Source of the DNA: Devosia limi DSM 17137
Lineage (GTDB): Bacteria > Pseudomonadota > Alphaproteobacteria > Rhizobiales > Devosiaceae
Assembly: GCF_900128975.1 (NCBI RefSeq)
Contig: NZ_FQVC01000005.1
Coordinates: 62,001-126,000 of the forward strand
DNA length: 64,000 nucleotides
Direction of reading: 5' to 3'
Shown here piece after piece: positions 43,905 through 53,104 of this stretch. Under the pieces are notes generated by a model, which was not told the origin of the DNA, did no database searches, and saw only the letters and a program-made list of their open reading frames with translations. Within the stretch, counting starts at the first letter, position 1; each line of letters begins with the position of its first letter. A program made the position numbers and the translations under genes.

Positions 43905-44615
43905 CTAGTCGAAGCCCTCATCGTCGCCATTGAGAAAGTGCTCTTCCCACGCGCTGCGCGGGACGAGCGCCCCCACCTGATATTCAAACGCGCTGACGCT
44001 GCGCAGGTCGCTGCCGGCGGTGCAGCGATAGCGCAGGTGGTACCATTGCCCGTCGCGGCGGAACGCCCCGCCCTCGGCCTCCAGCAGCCCGCCAGTGACC
44101 TGCATGTCGCCAAAGGCATAGCCGACCAGCGCATCGGGTTCAACGGTGCCCGGCTCGTCCCGCAGCTGCTCCAGCGCCTCGATATTGCACAGCTGGATCA
44201 ATTGCTCGCTGCCCGCCAGCAACGGAAAATTGTCCCGCAGCTCGGCATTGGCCGGATCCGCCAAAATGCCTGACGCATAGAACTGGCTGGCCTGCTTCAT
44301 GCCGGGCGCGCCCGCCACGGCTGCAGGCTCCGGCTCTGCAACAGGTGGTGTCGGTGCCACCAGGGGCATTGCGGCTGGTTCAGGTGATGGTGCTGTCACG
44401 GCCAGCGGCAGCGGCGCGGCCGGTTCTGGTTGCATAGCCTCGCTACTGATCAGCTCTACGGCGATTGGCCGCTCGGGCGGAATCGGCAGGGCCCGCGGCG
44501 CCATCAGCAGCACTGCCAGAAGCAGCAGCAGACCATGGAGGCCAGCCGAAACCGGCACGGTCCAGCGAACCGCTGTGATGGGGCGTGCAGCGCTGAGCAT
44601 GATGGGCCGAGCCAT
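43905..44615 (-). CDS. DUF930 domain protein
   Basis: 236 residues. An N-terminal membrane anchor or signal-like helix (VSAGLHGLLLLLAVLLMAPRALP, about 22-44), a Pro/Ala/Glu linker (about 50-110) and a C-terminal domain with four conserved-looking regions: CNIEALEQL, DALVGYAFGDMQVTGGLLEAEGGAFRRDGQWYHLRYRCTAG and VSAFEYQVGALVP. This matches the DUF930 family of Rhizobiales, probably periplasmic and of unknown function. Start ATG 44615 is chosen; TTG 44639 is possible. Confidence 0.82.
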   Translation of the reverse strand: MARPIMLSAARPITAVRWTVPVSAGLHGLLLLLAVLLMAPRALPIPPERPIAVELISSEAMQPEPAAPLPLAVTAPSPEPAAMPLVAPTPPVAEPEPAAVAGAPGMKQASQFYASGILADPANAELRDNFPLLAGSEQLIQLCNIEALEQLRDEPGTVEPDALVGYAFGDMQVTGGLLEAEGGAFRRDGQWYHLRYRCTAGSDLRSVSAFEYQVGALVPRSAWEEHFLNGDDEGFD

Positions 44616-44696
44616 GAAGGAGCTGCGTCGTCCTGACAAGGCTTTGCGGCTGTTTTGCGAAATACCGGCTCAATCGGAAAGGCGCGCATAGAATGG

Positions 44697-44719
44697 ATCA
44701 CCCGGACAAGCCGGGTGAT
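44697..44719. repeat. Family-2-like palindrome
   Basis: ATCACCCGG (44697-44705), ACAAG, CCGGGTGAT (44711-44719). A relative with GC base changes occurs at 51351-51373 (ATTGCCCGG-CTCGT-CCGGGCAAT). Both are flanked by the CGTCAT/ATCCA edges of the interspersed family. The rest of 44616-44859 is without gene. Confidence 0.6.
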
Positions 44720-44859
44720 GACGATGGGGCGGGAGCGGCGCTGCAACAGCACGCCTTGAGCAAGCCGTCGTGCAGGAAGGGACAGGTGCCCGCGTCGGGC
44801 AAGCAAACCCACCGCCGAATTCCGGCCCGGCAACAATCCACCACCGCAACGTGGCAAAA

Positions 44860-45321
44860 CTAATCGCGCTTCATCCGGGCGCCAATCGGCTCCAGCGCGC
44901 CGAGATAGGCCCCCAGATCATGCTGGATGCGCGCCACGGCGCGTTGTGCCAGTTCGGGCGATTGCTCGATCAGCTTGAGGAAGGCAGCTCGGGGCACGAA
45001 CAGCGTTTCGCAGTCGATGACGGCCGTAATGGTCACCGGGCGCGGCTTGGCCAGGATCAGCGCCATGGTCGACACCACGCTGCCCGGTTCGCTGATCGCA
45101 TAGGGCTTGGTGCCGGCGCCCTGCCCTTCGGGCTTGGCCTTGAGCGTGCCGGTGATCAGCACATGGGCGCCATCGGGAATATCCCCGGCCTTGTAGATCA
45201 CCGCATCGGGGGCATGGCGGCGCCGATCGCTGGCAAACGCCAGCAACCGCCGCTGCTCATCGTCACAGATCTCGAAGAAATCGGCCTGCGCGAGTACCGC
45301 TGCCGCATCGTCCAAGCGCAT
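44860..45321 (-). CDS. Cyclic-nucleotide-binding-domain protein
   Basis: 153 residues, a single CAP-type cNMP-binding beta-barrel: LAQADFFEICDDEQRRLLAFASDRRRHAPDAVIYKAGDIPDGAHVLITGTLKAKPEG, EPGSVVSTMALILAKPRPVTITAVIDCETLFVPRAAFLKLIEQSPELA. No DNA-binding domain is present, so it is not a complete Crp-type regulator. A relative beside the CenR/OtpR regulator in Brucella has been called a cAMP-kinase regulatory subunit-like protein. ATG 45321 was chosen over a longer TTG frame to 45360. It follows the response regulator on the same strand after about 110 nt. Confidence 0.85.
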   Translation of the reverse strand: MRLDDAAAVLAQADFFEICDDEQRRLLAFASDRRRHAPDAVIYKAGDIPDGAHVLITGTLKAKPEGQGAGTKPYAISEPGSVVSTMALILAKPRPVTITAVIDCETLFVPRAAFLKLIEQSPELAQRAVARIQHDLGAYLGALEPIGARMKRD

Positions 45322-45432
45322 ATGCCCCAATCCGATAAAGGATCCCTGCCGCGTGGCCAACGTGCACTGCGGCGTCCCTCATCCTATAGGCCATATTCGG
45401 GCTGCGCCTGAACCCTTAATTTTGCCCTAACG

Positions 45433-46116
45433 CTATGGAACCAGCCGGTATCCACCTTCTTCGGTGACCAGAAGCCGCGCATTGGACGGATCGCGCTCGA
45501 TCTTCTGGCGCAGGCGATAGATATGGGTCTCCAGCGTATGGGTGGTGACGCGGTTATTATAGCCCCACACTTCCTTGAGCAGCACGTCGCGCGTGATGGT
45601 CTTGGGCCCCTGCCGATAGAGATATTTCAGGATCGAGGTTTCCTTGTCGGTCAGGCGCACCTTGGCACCGTCATTGGCCTCGAGCATCTTGGCCGCTGGC
45701 TGGAAACTGTAATGGCCGATGGTGAAGACCACGTCCTCGCTCTGGTCGTGCTGGCGCAGGGCCGCGCGGACGCGCGCCAGCAGCACCGGAAAGCGGAAGG
45801 GCTTGGTCAGATAGTCATTGGCGCCTGATTCGAGCCCCAGGATCTGGTCGGCATCGCTGTCATGGCCCGTCAGCATCAGGATCGGGCTCTTGTAGCCCTC
45901 GGTGCGCAGGATCTTGACGGCTTCGCGCCCGTCCATATCCGGCAGGCCGACATCCAGAATCATCAAATCGATATTGTTTTCGCGCGTCGCCTTGAGCGCG
46001 TCATTGGCGGTGCCGGCCTCGATGATGTCGAATTCGCGATAGTGAGCCAGCTGCTCAACCAGGGTCTGCCGCAAGTCCGCATCGTCATCCACCAGCAGAA
46101 TGCGTCGCTTATTCAT
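45433..46116 (-). CDS. cenR: CenR/OtpR-like OmpR-family response regulator
   Basis: 227 residues. Receiver: ILLVDDDADLRQTLVEQL (acidic pair), LDVGLPDMDGREAVKIL with the phospho-acceptor Asp near residue 54, LMLTGHDSDADQILGLESGANDYLTKPF. C-terminal winged helix: VRLTDKETSILKYLYRQGPKTITRDVLLKEVWGYNNRVTTHTLETHIYRLRQKIERDPSN. Sequence style and the adjacent cNMP-binding gene match the envelope regulator CenR/OtpR of alphaproteobacteria; assignment is by context and would need orthology testing. No sensor kinase is adjacent, as is usual for cenR. A GGAGA site precedes ATG 46116. Confidence 0.75.
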   Translation of the reverse strand: MNKRRILLVDDDADLRQTLVEQLAHYREFDIIEAGTANDALKATRENNIDLMILDVGLPDMDGREAVKILRTEGYKSPILMLTGHDSDADQILGLESGANDYLTKPFRFPVLLARVRAALRQHDQSEDVVFTIGHYSFQPAAKMLEANDGAKVRLTDKETSILKYLYRQGPKTITRDVLLKEVWGYNNRVTTHTLETHIYRLRQKIERDPSNARLLVTEEGGYRLVP

Positions 46117-46284
46117 TGTTATCTCCGGACTTTTTGTATCAGCCCGCCCATGGGTCACACTATTGCGACACGTTTTGGGCCTGCCAATCACATCGGCGTT
46201 ACAGATGTAAGCAACGGTGGCAGCACAACAAGAGTTGCACGATAGCCCAATTTTGCTGGTCCGGGCAGCTGCTGGCCGGTTTGA

Positions 46285-46962
46285 CTAGGCGCTGACTGGC
46301 GGACGATGACCGAACAGGGCCGACCCGACCCGTATATGGGTGGCCCCCATGGCGATGGCGGTCTCGAAATCCCCGCTCATGCCCATCGACAGGCCAGACA
46401 CTCCGGCCTCCTTGGCCAGCATGGCAAGATGGGCGAAATAGCCACCGGCCGGCTGCCCCTCGGGCGGAATGCACATCAGCCCGGCAATCTCCAGACCATG
46501 CACGGCGCGGCAACGCGCCACGAACGCCACGGTCTCGTCCGGCGCAATGCCGCTCTTTTGCTCTTCCCCGCCGATATTGACCTGCACGAAACACGGGAGC
46601 CGCTTGCCGGCGCGGTCCATTTCCGCGGCCAGCACGATGGCGAGCTTGTCGCGATCCAGCGTCTGGATGACGTCGAACAGGGCAACGGCCTCGCGGGCCT
46701 TGTTGGTCTGCAGCGGCCCGATCAGGTGCAATTGCACGTCCGGATAGGCCGCGCGCAGATCCGGCCACTTGTCCTTGGCCTCCTGTACCCGGTTCTCACC
46801 GAACACGCGCTGCCCGGCGGCGAGAAACGGCGCGATCTCAGCGGCCGGGAAGGTCTTGGACACAGCGACCAGGCTGACCCCGGCGGCCGGCGGTCCGAAA
46901 CGGCGCTGCGCCGCTGTGATGCGGGCCTGCACCGCATCGAGGCGATGGCGGGCGTCAGTCAT
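46285..46962 (-). CDS. yggS: Pyridoxal-phosphate homeostasis protein (YggS/PLPBP)
   Basis: 225 residues: LVAVSKTFPAAEIAPFLAAGQRVFGENRVQEAKDKW with the PLP-binding lysine, LHLIGPLQTNKAREAVALFDVIQTLDRDKLA, CFVQVNIGGEEQKSG, GLSMGMSGDFETAIAMGATHIRVGSALFG. It buffers free PLP and affects amino-acid pools. ATG 46962 is inside a frame open to 47112. It is divergent from leuS with about 160 nt between. Confidence 0.95.
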   Translation of the reverse strand: MTDARHRLDAVQARITAAQRRFGPPAAGVSLVAVSKTFPAAEIAPFLAAGQRVFGENRVQEAKDKWPDLRAAYPDVQLHLIGPLQTNKAREAVALFDVIQTLDRDKLAIVLAAEMDRAGKRLPCFVQVNIGGEEQKSGIAPDETVAFVARCRAVHGLEIAGLMCIPPEGQPAGGYFAHLAMLAKEAGVSGLSMGMSGDFETAIAMGATHIRVGSALFGHRPPVSA

Positions 46963-47122
46963 GCTCTCGTCCACGGTTTTGCCCTGTTCCTGTTGACCTT
47001 GAGGGGGATTTCTGGTGATGGTCCGGTAGCCAAAATCCCCACCAAACGCAAGCGGCGCCGGTGTTTTACCGCGCCAGTGATCTCTCCGATCTAGCTGCCA
47101 ATTTATCTTCAAGGACGAGCAA

Positions 47123-49741
47123 GTGAGCGTCGAACGCTACAATCCGCGTGAAATGGAACCCCGCTGGCAGAAGGTCTGGGACGATGCCCAGAGCTTCGCC
47201 GCCTCCAATGACGATCCGCGCGAGCCCTATTACGTCCTTGAAATGTTCCCCTATCCCTCGGGGCGCATCCATATGGGCCATGTGCGCAATTACGCCATGG
47301 GCGACGTCGTCGCGCGCTATCACCGCGCCCGCGGCAAGAATGTGCTGCACCCCATGGGCTGGGATGCCTTCGGCCTGCCGGCCGAAAATGCCGCTATCGA
47401 GCGCAAGACCCATCCCGGCACCTGGACCCGCCAGAATATCGCGGCGATGAAGACCCAGCTGAAATCCATGGGCCTGTCGCTGGACTGGACCCGCGAGATC
47501 GCCACCTGCGAGCCGGACTATTACCAGCACCAGCAGGCGCTGTTCATCGACATGCTGGCCGCCGGCCTGATCACCCGCAAGAAGTCCAAGGTCAATTGGG
47601 ATCCGGTCGACATGACCGTTCTGGCCAATGAACAGGTCATTGACGGCAAGGGCTGGCGCTCCGGCGCCCCGGTGGAGCAGCGCGAGCTGACCCAGTGGTT
47701 CTTCAAGATTTCCGACTATGCCGAGGAATTGCTGAGCGGGCTGGACGGGCTGACCGACTGGCCGGAAAAGGTGCGCACCATGCAGCGCAACTGGATCGGC
47801 AAGTCCGAGGGCCTGCGCCTGCTGTTCGAACTGCTGCCGGCCCAGACCACTGCGGCGACCAGCATCGAGGTGTTCAGCACCCGCCCGGACACAATTTTCG
47901 GCGCCTCGTTCCTGGCGCTGTCGCCCGACCATAAGCTGACCAGCGAACTGGCCGCCAACAATCCGGCACTGACCGAGTTCGTAGCCGAATGCCATCGCCT
48001 GGGCACGGCCACCGAAGTGCTGGAAAAGGCCGAGAAAAAGGGCGTCTTCACCGGGCTTTACGTCAAGCATCCGGTGATCGAAGGCGCCACCCTGCCCGTC
48101 TATGTCGCCAATTTCGTACTGATGGATTATGGCACCGGCGCCGTTTTCGGCTGCCCGGCGCATGACCAGCGCGATCTGGACTTCGCCCGCAAATATGACC
48201 TGCCGGTGCTGCCCGTGGTGCTGCCGCCCGATGGCGACGCCGCCAGCTTTGCCGTGGCCGATGAAGCCTTTACCGATGCCGGCACCATCTACAATTCGCA
48301 GTTCCTCGATGGCCTCAGCATCGACGACGCCAAGCGCCAGGCGGCCGATTATTTCGCCGCCCGCAGCGTCGACGGCAAGCCGCAGGGCAAGGTCGAAATC
48401 AATTATCGCCTGCGCGACTGGGGCATTTCGCGCCAGCGCTATTGGGGCTGCCCGATCCCGGTGATCCATTGCGAGGTCTGCGGCACCATTCCGGTGGCCA
48501 AGAAGGACCTGCCAGTGGTGCTGCCCGAGGATGTCAGCTTCGACAAGCCCGGCAATGCGCTCGACCATCATCCGACCTGGAAGCATGTCAATTGCCACCA
48601 GTGCGGCGGTCCGGCAACGCGCGAAACCGACACCATGGACACCTTTGTCGATTCGTCCTGGTACTTCGCCCGCTTCACCGCCCCGCAGGCACCGACGCCG
48701 ACCATTCCGGCCGTCGCCAATGCCTGGCTGCCGGTCGACCAGTATATCGGCGGCGTCGAGCACGCGATCCTGCACCTGCTCTATTCGCGCTTCTTCACCC
48801 GGGCGATGAAGGCCACCGGCCACGTCAATATCGACGAGCCGTTCAAGGGCCTGTTCACCCAGGGCATGGTCACCCACGAGACCTACAAGTCGCCCAAGGG
48901 CGATTGGGTCGCGCCCACCGATATCGTGCTGGAGAGCCAGGGCGAGGTCCGGACCGCGCGTCATCTGCAATCGGGCGAGCCGATCACCATCGGCTCAATC
49001 GAAAAGATGAGCAAATCCAAGAAGAACGTCGTCGATCCCGATGAGATCGTCGCCGCCTATGGTGCCGATACCGCCCGCTGGTTCATGCTGTCGGACTCCC
49101 CGCCGGAACGCGATATCCAGTGGACCGAGGCCGGCGTTGAAGGCGCCAGCCGTTTCCAGCAGCGCGTCTGGCGCCTGGTCGGCGAAACCATCGCTCTGAT
49201 TGGACAGTCCAAAAGCACTGTTCGCGAAAACGACGATGCCGAAGGCCTGGCCCTGCGCAAGATCGTGCATCGCGCCGTTCAGCAGGTGGCCGACGATATC
49301 GAAGGCCTGCGCTTCAACCGCGCCGTGGCCCAGATCTATGAGCTGACCAACGCACTGGTGCGCTCGGCCGGTATTGCCGGCGCGGCGCCTGCAACGCGTC
49401 TGGACGCCTTGGAGCAGGGCGTCGAGCGGCTGATCCAGCTGATCGCGCCGATGATGCCGCATCTGGCCGAAACCTGCTGGGAGGCCCTCGGCAAGACCGG
49501 GCTGGTCGCAGACGCGCTGTGGCCCGAGGTCGACCCCGCCATGCTGGTGGACGACAGTGTCACCCTGCCGATCCAGGTCAATGGCAAGCGCCGCGGCGAA
49601 ATCGTCGTGCCCAAGGGCACGCCATCGGCCGAAGTCGAACAGCTGGTCTTGTCACTGGAAGCCATTGCCCGCATGCTGGACGGCAAGCCGCCCAAAAAGA
49701 TCGTCATCGTTCCAGACAGGATCGTCAATGTCGTGGTCTAA
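47123..49741 (+). CDS. leuS: Leucyl-tRNA synthetase
   Basis: 872 residues: [22 protein letters not shown] has the HIGH-type motif, [14 protein letters not shown] follows, the CP1 editing domain has TVYGxxFLALSP-like content ([14 protein letters not shown]), a tRNA-binding zinc-like region has [19 protein letters not shown], then [25 protein letters not shown]. It charges tRNA-Leu. GTG 47123 follows AAGGA at 47111-47115. The last codons overlap lptE. Confidence 0.98.
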   Translation: MSVERYNPREMEPRWQKVWDDAQSFAASNDDPREPYYVLEMFPYPSGRIHMGHVRNYAMGDVVARYHRARGKNVLHPMGWDAFGLPAENAAIERKTHPGTWTRQNIAAMKTQLKSMGLSLDWTREIATCEPDYYQHQQALFIDMLAAGLITRKKSKVNWDPVDMTVLANEQVIDGKGWRSGAPVEQRELTQWFFKISDYAEELLSGLDGLTDWPEKVRTMQRNWIGKSEGLRLLFELLPAQTTAATSIEVFSTRPDTIFGASFLALSPDHKLTSELAANNPALTEFVAECHRLGTATEVLEKAEKKGVFTGLYVKHPVIEGATLPVYVANFVLMDYGTGAVFGCPAHDQRDLDFARKYDLPVLPVVLPPDGDAASFAVADEAFTDAGTIYNSQFLDGLSIDDAKRQAADYFAARSVDGKPQGKVEINYRLRDWGISRQRYWGCPIPVIHCEVCGTIPVAKKDLPVVLPEDVSFDKPGNALDHHPTWKHVNCHQCGGPATRETDTMDTFVDSSWYFARFTAPQAPTPTIPAVANAWLPVDQYIGGVEHAILHLLYSRFFTRAMKATGHVNIDEPFKGLFTQGMVTHETYKSPKGDWVAPTDIVLESQGEVRTARHLQSGEPITIGSIEKMSKSKKNVVDPDEIVAAYGADTARWFMLSDSPPERDIQWTEAGVEGASRFQQRVWRLVGETIALIGQSKSTVRENDDAEGLALRKIVHRAVQQVADDIEGLRFNRAVAQIYELTNALVRSAGIAGAAPATRLDALEQGVERLIQLIAPMMPHLAETCWEALGKTGLVADALWPEVDPAMLVDDSVTLPIQVNGKRRGEIVVPKGTPSAEVEQLVLSLEAIARMLDGKPPKKIVIVPDRIVNVVV

Positions 49742-50234
49742 GCCACTCACGCGCCTGGGTTTTATCGTTCTGACGCTGGGCACCCCGATAGTGCTCAGCG
49801 CCTGCACGCTGACGCCGGTCTATAGCGGCGCCATGGCCGAATCGCCGGCGATGAACCTGGCCTTCGCCAAGCCGCGCACCCGGCTGGAGCAGATCGTTTA
49901 TCAGGACATGTCCTTCCGTCTCGGCAGCAGCGACAGCGCGACTGCACCGCTGGTCACCGTCAGCGTCAGCTCCTCGGCTGGGGACATGACCCTGTCGGCG
50001 ACCAGCAATCCCAGCAAGCCCGTGGAAGTGTTTGTGACCGCAACGATGACCATTACCCCGCGTGATGGTTCGGACAGCAAGGTGCAGACCATTACCCGCA
50101 AGGCCTCGGCCACCTACACGCGCAATGGCCAGGTCCTCGCCGACAAGGCAGCCGAGATCGAAGCTGCCGAACGCGCCGCCAAGGCCGTCGCCGAATCGCT
50201 GCGCCTTGCCGTTCTGGCCGAACGCAGCCGCTAA
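49728..50234 (+). CDS. lptE: LPS-assembly lipoprotein LptE
   Basis: 168 residues with a lipoprotein signal: [16 protein letters not shown] (lipobox LSAC, acylated Cys near residue 26). The mature part has [20 protein letters not shown] and a beta-rich core to [44 protein letters not shown], matching the LptE/RlpB pattern. LptE plugs the LptD outer-membrane barrel. Its start overlaps leuS by 14 nt and its stop overlaps holA (TAATG), a common leuS-lptE-holA order. Confidence 0.93.
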   Translation: MSWSKPLTRLGFIVLTLGTPIVLSACTLTPVYSGAMAESPAMNLAFAKPRTRLEQIVYQDMSFRLGSSDSATAPLVTVSVSSSAGDMTLSATSNPSKPVEVFVTATMTITPRDGSDSKVQTITRKASATYTRNGQVLADKAAEIEAAERAAKAVAESLRLAVLAERSR

Positions 50235-51256
50235 TGACGGCGCTGAAGGCCCATGAAGTTGCCCGCTTCCTCGCCCGGCCGGACATCAGTGAGGGTATTT
50301 TCCTCGCTTATGGTCCCGATGCCGGGCTGGTGCGCGAAACCGGGCAGCGCCTGATCCGGCATTTCTCCGCCGATGATCCGCATTCGGCCAGCATCGTGAC
50401 CCTGGAAGGCGCCGAAGTCGATGCCGATCCGTCGCTGCTGGCCGTTGAGGCCCGTACCGTGTCGCTATTTGGCGGCAAACGCATCATCCGGGTCCGTGGC
50501 GCGACCAAATCCATCGTCATGACGCTGACCGAGCTGCGCGATGATCCCGGCGGCGCCGCCATCGTGCTCGAGGCCGGCAATCTGCTGCCCAAGGACGCGC
50601 TGCGCGCCCTGGTCGAGGCCGCCAAGCTCGGTCGTGCCCTGCCCTGCTATCCCGATAGCGACGAGACCCTCAACGCCCTGATCCGCGACACCTTCGCCAA
50701 GGAGGCCATTCGGGTCGATGCCGACGTCATCTCCACCCTGCGCGATATTCTCGGCAATGACCGCGAAATCACCCGCCGCGAGCTGGAAAAGCTCTGTCTC
50801 TATGCTGCGACCAACAAGTCGCTCAGCCGCGATGAAGTTCTGCTGCTCTGCGCCGACAATGCCGCTTTAGTCATTGATACCATTCTGGATTCGACCGGCG
50901 CCGGCCATGCCGAAAAGCTGGAACTGGCACTGAACCGCGCTCTCAGCTCCGCTGTCGATCCCCAGCGTCTACTGGCCACGGCCACCATTCACTTCGCCAC
51001 CCTGCGCCGCTGGCGCGGCGAGGTCGATGCCGGCAAGAGCCCACGCGACGTGCTGGCCGGGGCCCGCCCCAAGCCGCATTTCTCGCGCACCTCCGGCCTG
51101 GAACAGCAATTGCGCCTGTGGTCCGACAGCGCCCTTGCCAGCGCCTCCGAGCGCCTGTTGCAGGCCACGGCCGATAGCCGCCGCCGCCCGGCTCTGGCCG
51201 AAGCCTCGCTCCGGCGGGCCCTGCTCGGCATCTGCATGCTCGCCGCCACCCAGTAA
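50234..51256 (+). CDS. holA: DNA polymerase III delta subunit
   Basis: 340 residues: IFLAYGPDAGLVRETGQRLIRHF, RVRGATKSIVMTLTELRDDP, and the C-terminal clamp-loader fold with LLCADNAALVIDTILDSTGAGHAEKLELALNRALSSAVDPQRLLATATIHFATLRRWRGEV. Delta opens the sliding clamp. It is translationally coupled to lptE. A parS site and terminator follow its stop. Confidence 0.95.
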   Translation: MTALKAHEVARFLARPDISEGIFLAYGPDAGLVRETGQRLIRHFSADDPHSASIVTLEGAEVDADPSLLAVEARTVSLFGGKRIIRVRGATKSIVMTLTELRDDPGGAAIVLEAGNLLPKDALRALVEAAKLGRALPCYPDSDETLNALIRDTFAKEAIRVDADVISTLRDILGNDREITRRELEKLCLYAATNKSLSRDEVLLLCADNAALVIDTILDSTGAGHAEKLELALNRALSSAVDPQRLLATATIHFATLRRWRGEVDAGKSPRDVLAGARPKPHFSRTSGLEQQLRLWSDSALASASERLLQATADSRRRPALAEASLRRALLGICMLAATQ

Positions 51257-51262
51257 CCACAA

Positions 51263-51278
51263 CGTTTCACGTGAAACG
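51263..51278. promoter_or_regulatory. parS site 1
   Basis: CGTTTCACGTGAAACG matches the parS palindrome TGTTTCACGTGAAACA in 14 of 16 bases (both outer bases differ). It lies 7 nt after the holA stop, between holA and parB. Confidence 0.75.
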
Positions 51279-51290
51279 CTGGACACAAAA

Positions 51291-51316
51291 AATCCCGGCT
51301 CACACCGGGATTCTTT
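51291..51316 (+). terminator. Rho-independent terminator of leuS-lptE-holA
   Basis: AATCCCGG (51291-51298) and CCGGGATT (51305-51312) pair around CTCACA, preceded by AAAAA and followed by CTTTT. It can work in both directions between holA and parB, which converge. Confidence 0.8.
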
Positions 51317-51350
51317 TGCCAGTGAGTACTGACACTGCCGCTCTATCGTC

Positions 51351-51373
51351 ATTGCCCGGCTCGTCCGGGCAAT
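51351..51373. repeat. Family-2-like palindrome
   Basis: ATTGCCCGG (51351-51359), CTCGT, CCGGGCAAT (51365-51373), just after the parB stop codon region; the same type of unit as at 44697-44719. Confidence 0.6.
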
Positions 51374-51391
51374 CCAATTTCCTACAGAAAC

Positions 51392-52267
51392 CTAGTTCTG
51401 ATATCCCGTCAGCCGCGAACAGATCCCATCCAGCTGTTCCAGCGTCTTGTAGCGAATCTCCAGCTTGCCGCCGCGCTCGCCATGCGCCACCGAAACCGAC
51501 AGCCCCAGCGCATCCGACAGGCGGCGCTCCAGCGCCAAAGTATCGGGATCACGCTCGGCCGGAGCTTCCGCCGGCTTGCGCTTGCCGGCCACATCGCGCT
51601 GCTGACTCAGGGCCTCGGCTTCGCGCACCGACAGACCGCTGGACACGATCTGCTGCGCCAGCGCCGCCGGGTCCTCGGCGGTGATCAGCGTGCGCGCATG
51701 ACCGGCTGTCAGCGTCCCGCTGGCCACCATGCCCCGCACATCTTCGGGCAGCCGCAGCAGCCGCAGCGTATTGGCGACATGCGAGCGGCTCTTGCCGATC
51801 ACCTGCGCCAGGTCCTGCTGGGTATAGTCGAACTGTTCGATCAGCTGGCCGTAACCCATGGCTTCTTCGAGTGGATTGAGATCGGCACGCTGCACGTTCT
51901 CGATGATGGCAAGCTCGAGCGCTTCCTTGTCATCCACATCCCGAACGATAACCGGCACGTCATGCAGGCCGGCGCGCTGCGCTGCCCGCCAGCGGCGCTC
52001 ACCGGCAATGAGCTCGAAAATATTGGGGTCGTCGCTGGGCCGCACCAGCAAGGGCTGCATCACGCCCTTTTCGCGAATCGAATTGGTCAGCTCTTCCAGC
52101 TGATCGGGATCGAAAGTGCGCCGTGGATTGGCGCGATTGGCGATGATGAATTCGACCGGCAGCCGCTTGCTGCCACCATTATCGGCAACCCGCTGGCCCT
52201 CGAAGCTGCCCATATCGCCAATCAGCGCGGCAAGCCCGCGACCCAGTCTGTTGGGTTTATCGTTCAT
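51392..52267 (-). CDS. parB: Chromosome-partitioning protein ParB
   Basis: 291 residues: LGRGLAALIGD at the N-terminus (ParA-stimulating region), ParB/Srx box LPVEFIIANRANPRRTFDPDQLEELTNSIREKGVMQPLLVRP and GERRWRAAQRAGLHDVPVIVRD (the GERRWRA CTP-binding motif), a helix-turn-helix region IGKSRSHVANTLRLLRLP, and a C-terminal dimerisation domain. ParB loads at parS and spreads as a CTP-dependent clamp. It follows parA after 10 nt. Confidence 0.98.
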   Translation of the reverse strand: MNDKPNRLGRGLAALIGDMGSFEGQRVADNGGSKRLPVEFIIANRANPRRTFDPDQLEELTNSIREKGVMQPLLVRPSDDPNIFELIAGERRWRAAQRAGLHDVPVIVRDVDDKEALELAIIENVQRADLNPLEEAMGYGQLIEQFDYTQQDLAQVIGKSRSHVANTLRLLRLPEDVRGMVASGTLTAGHARTLITAEDPAALAQQIVSSGLSVREAEALSQQRDVAGKRKPAEAPAERDPDTLALERRLSDALGLSVSVAHGERGGKLEIRYKTLEQLDGICSRLTGYQN

Positions 52268-52277
52268 TATCGGGCTC

Positions 52278-53078
52278 CTATGCCGCGGCGAGCTGGCGCT
52301 CGCGACGAATAACTTCAGTGGCCAATCGCAGATAGGCCTGGCTGCCGGCGCATTTCAGATCATACAGCAAAGCCGGCTTGCCATAGGACGGCGCCTCGCT
52401 CAGCCGCACATTGCGCGGAATGACCGTATCATAAACCAGCGAGCCCATTTCGCTGCGCACATCCTGCAGCACCTGCTCGCTGAGATTGTTGCGCTTGTCG
52501 AACATGGTCATCACCACGCCCTGGATCGACAGGCGCGGATTGAGCGTCGAGCGAATCTGTTCAATGGTCTGCAGCAATTGGCTCAGGCCTTCCAGCGCAA
52601 AGAACTCGCACTGCAATGGCACCAGCACCGCATCGGCCGCGACCAGCGAATTCACCGTCAGCAGGTTCAGCGATGGCGGGCAATCGATCAGCACATAGCT
52701 CACCGGCTTGCCATTAATGGTCAGCTCGTCAATCGCCTTGAACGCGTTGCGCAGCTTGAAGGCACGATCCGCCTGCCCGGCAATGGTCAGCTCGACGCCG
52801 AGCAGATCCATGGTCGAGGGCACGATCGCCACGTTGGGAACGCTGGTCATGATCGCCGACTGTGCCACGCTGACCTCGCCGATCAGCAGGTCATAGGCCG
52901 AGATTTCGCGATCAATACGCGAAATGCCCAGGCCCGTGGACGCATTGCCCTGCGGATCGAGATCAACGATCAAAACACGCTCGCCAATGGCCGCAAGGGC
53001 CGTAGCAAGGTTAATAGCGGTGGTGGTTTTACCCACTCCGCCCTTTTGATTGGCGAGAGTCAGAATACGGGGTGCCAA
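52278..53078 (-). CDS. parA: Chromosome-partitioning ATPase ParA
   Basis: 266 residues: ILTLANQKGGVGKTTTAINLATALA (deviant Walker A), VLIVDLDPQGNASTGLG (Walker A'), SYVLIDCPPSLNLLTVNSL (Walker B), MFDKRNNLS. It forms the dynamic gradient that moves ParB-parS complexes. The start is TTG 53078 with a GGAGG site spaced well; no earlier ATG is in frame. rsmG lies 26 nt upstream. Confidence 0.98.
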   Translation of the reverse strand: MAPRILTLANQKGGVGKTTTAINLATALAAIGERVLIVDLDPQGNASTGLGISRIDREISAYDLLIGEVSVAQSAIMTSVPNVAIVPSTMDLLGVELTIAGQADRAFKLRNAFKAIDELTINGKPVSYVLIDCPPSLNLLTVNSLVAADAVLVPLQCEFFALEGLSQLLQTIEQIRSTLNPRLSIQGVVMTMFDKRNNLSEQVLQDVRSEMGSLVYDTVIPRNVRLSEAPSYGKPALLYDLKCAGSQAYLRLATEVIRRERQLAAA

Positions 53079-53104
53079 ATCGGCCTCCAGGACGTTGCCG
53101 CTAA

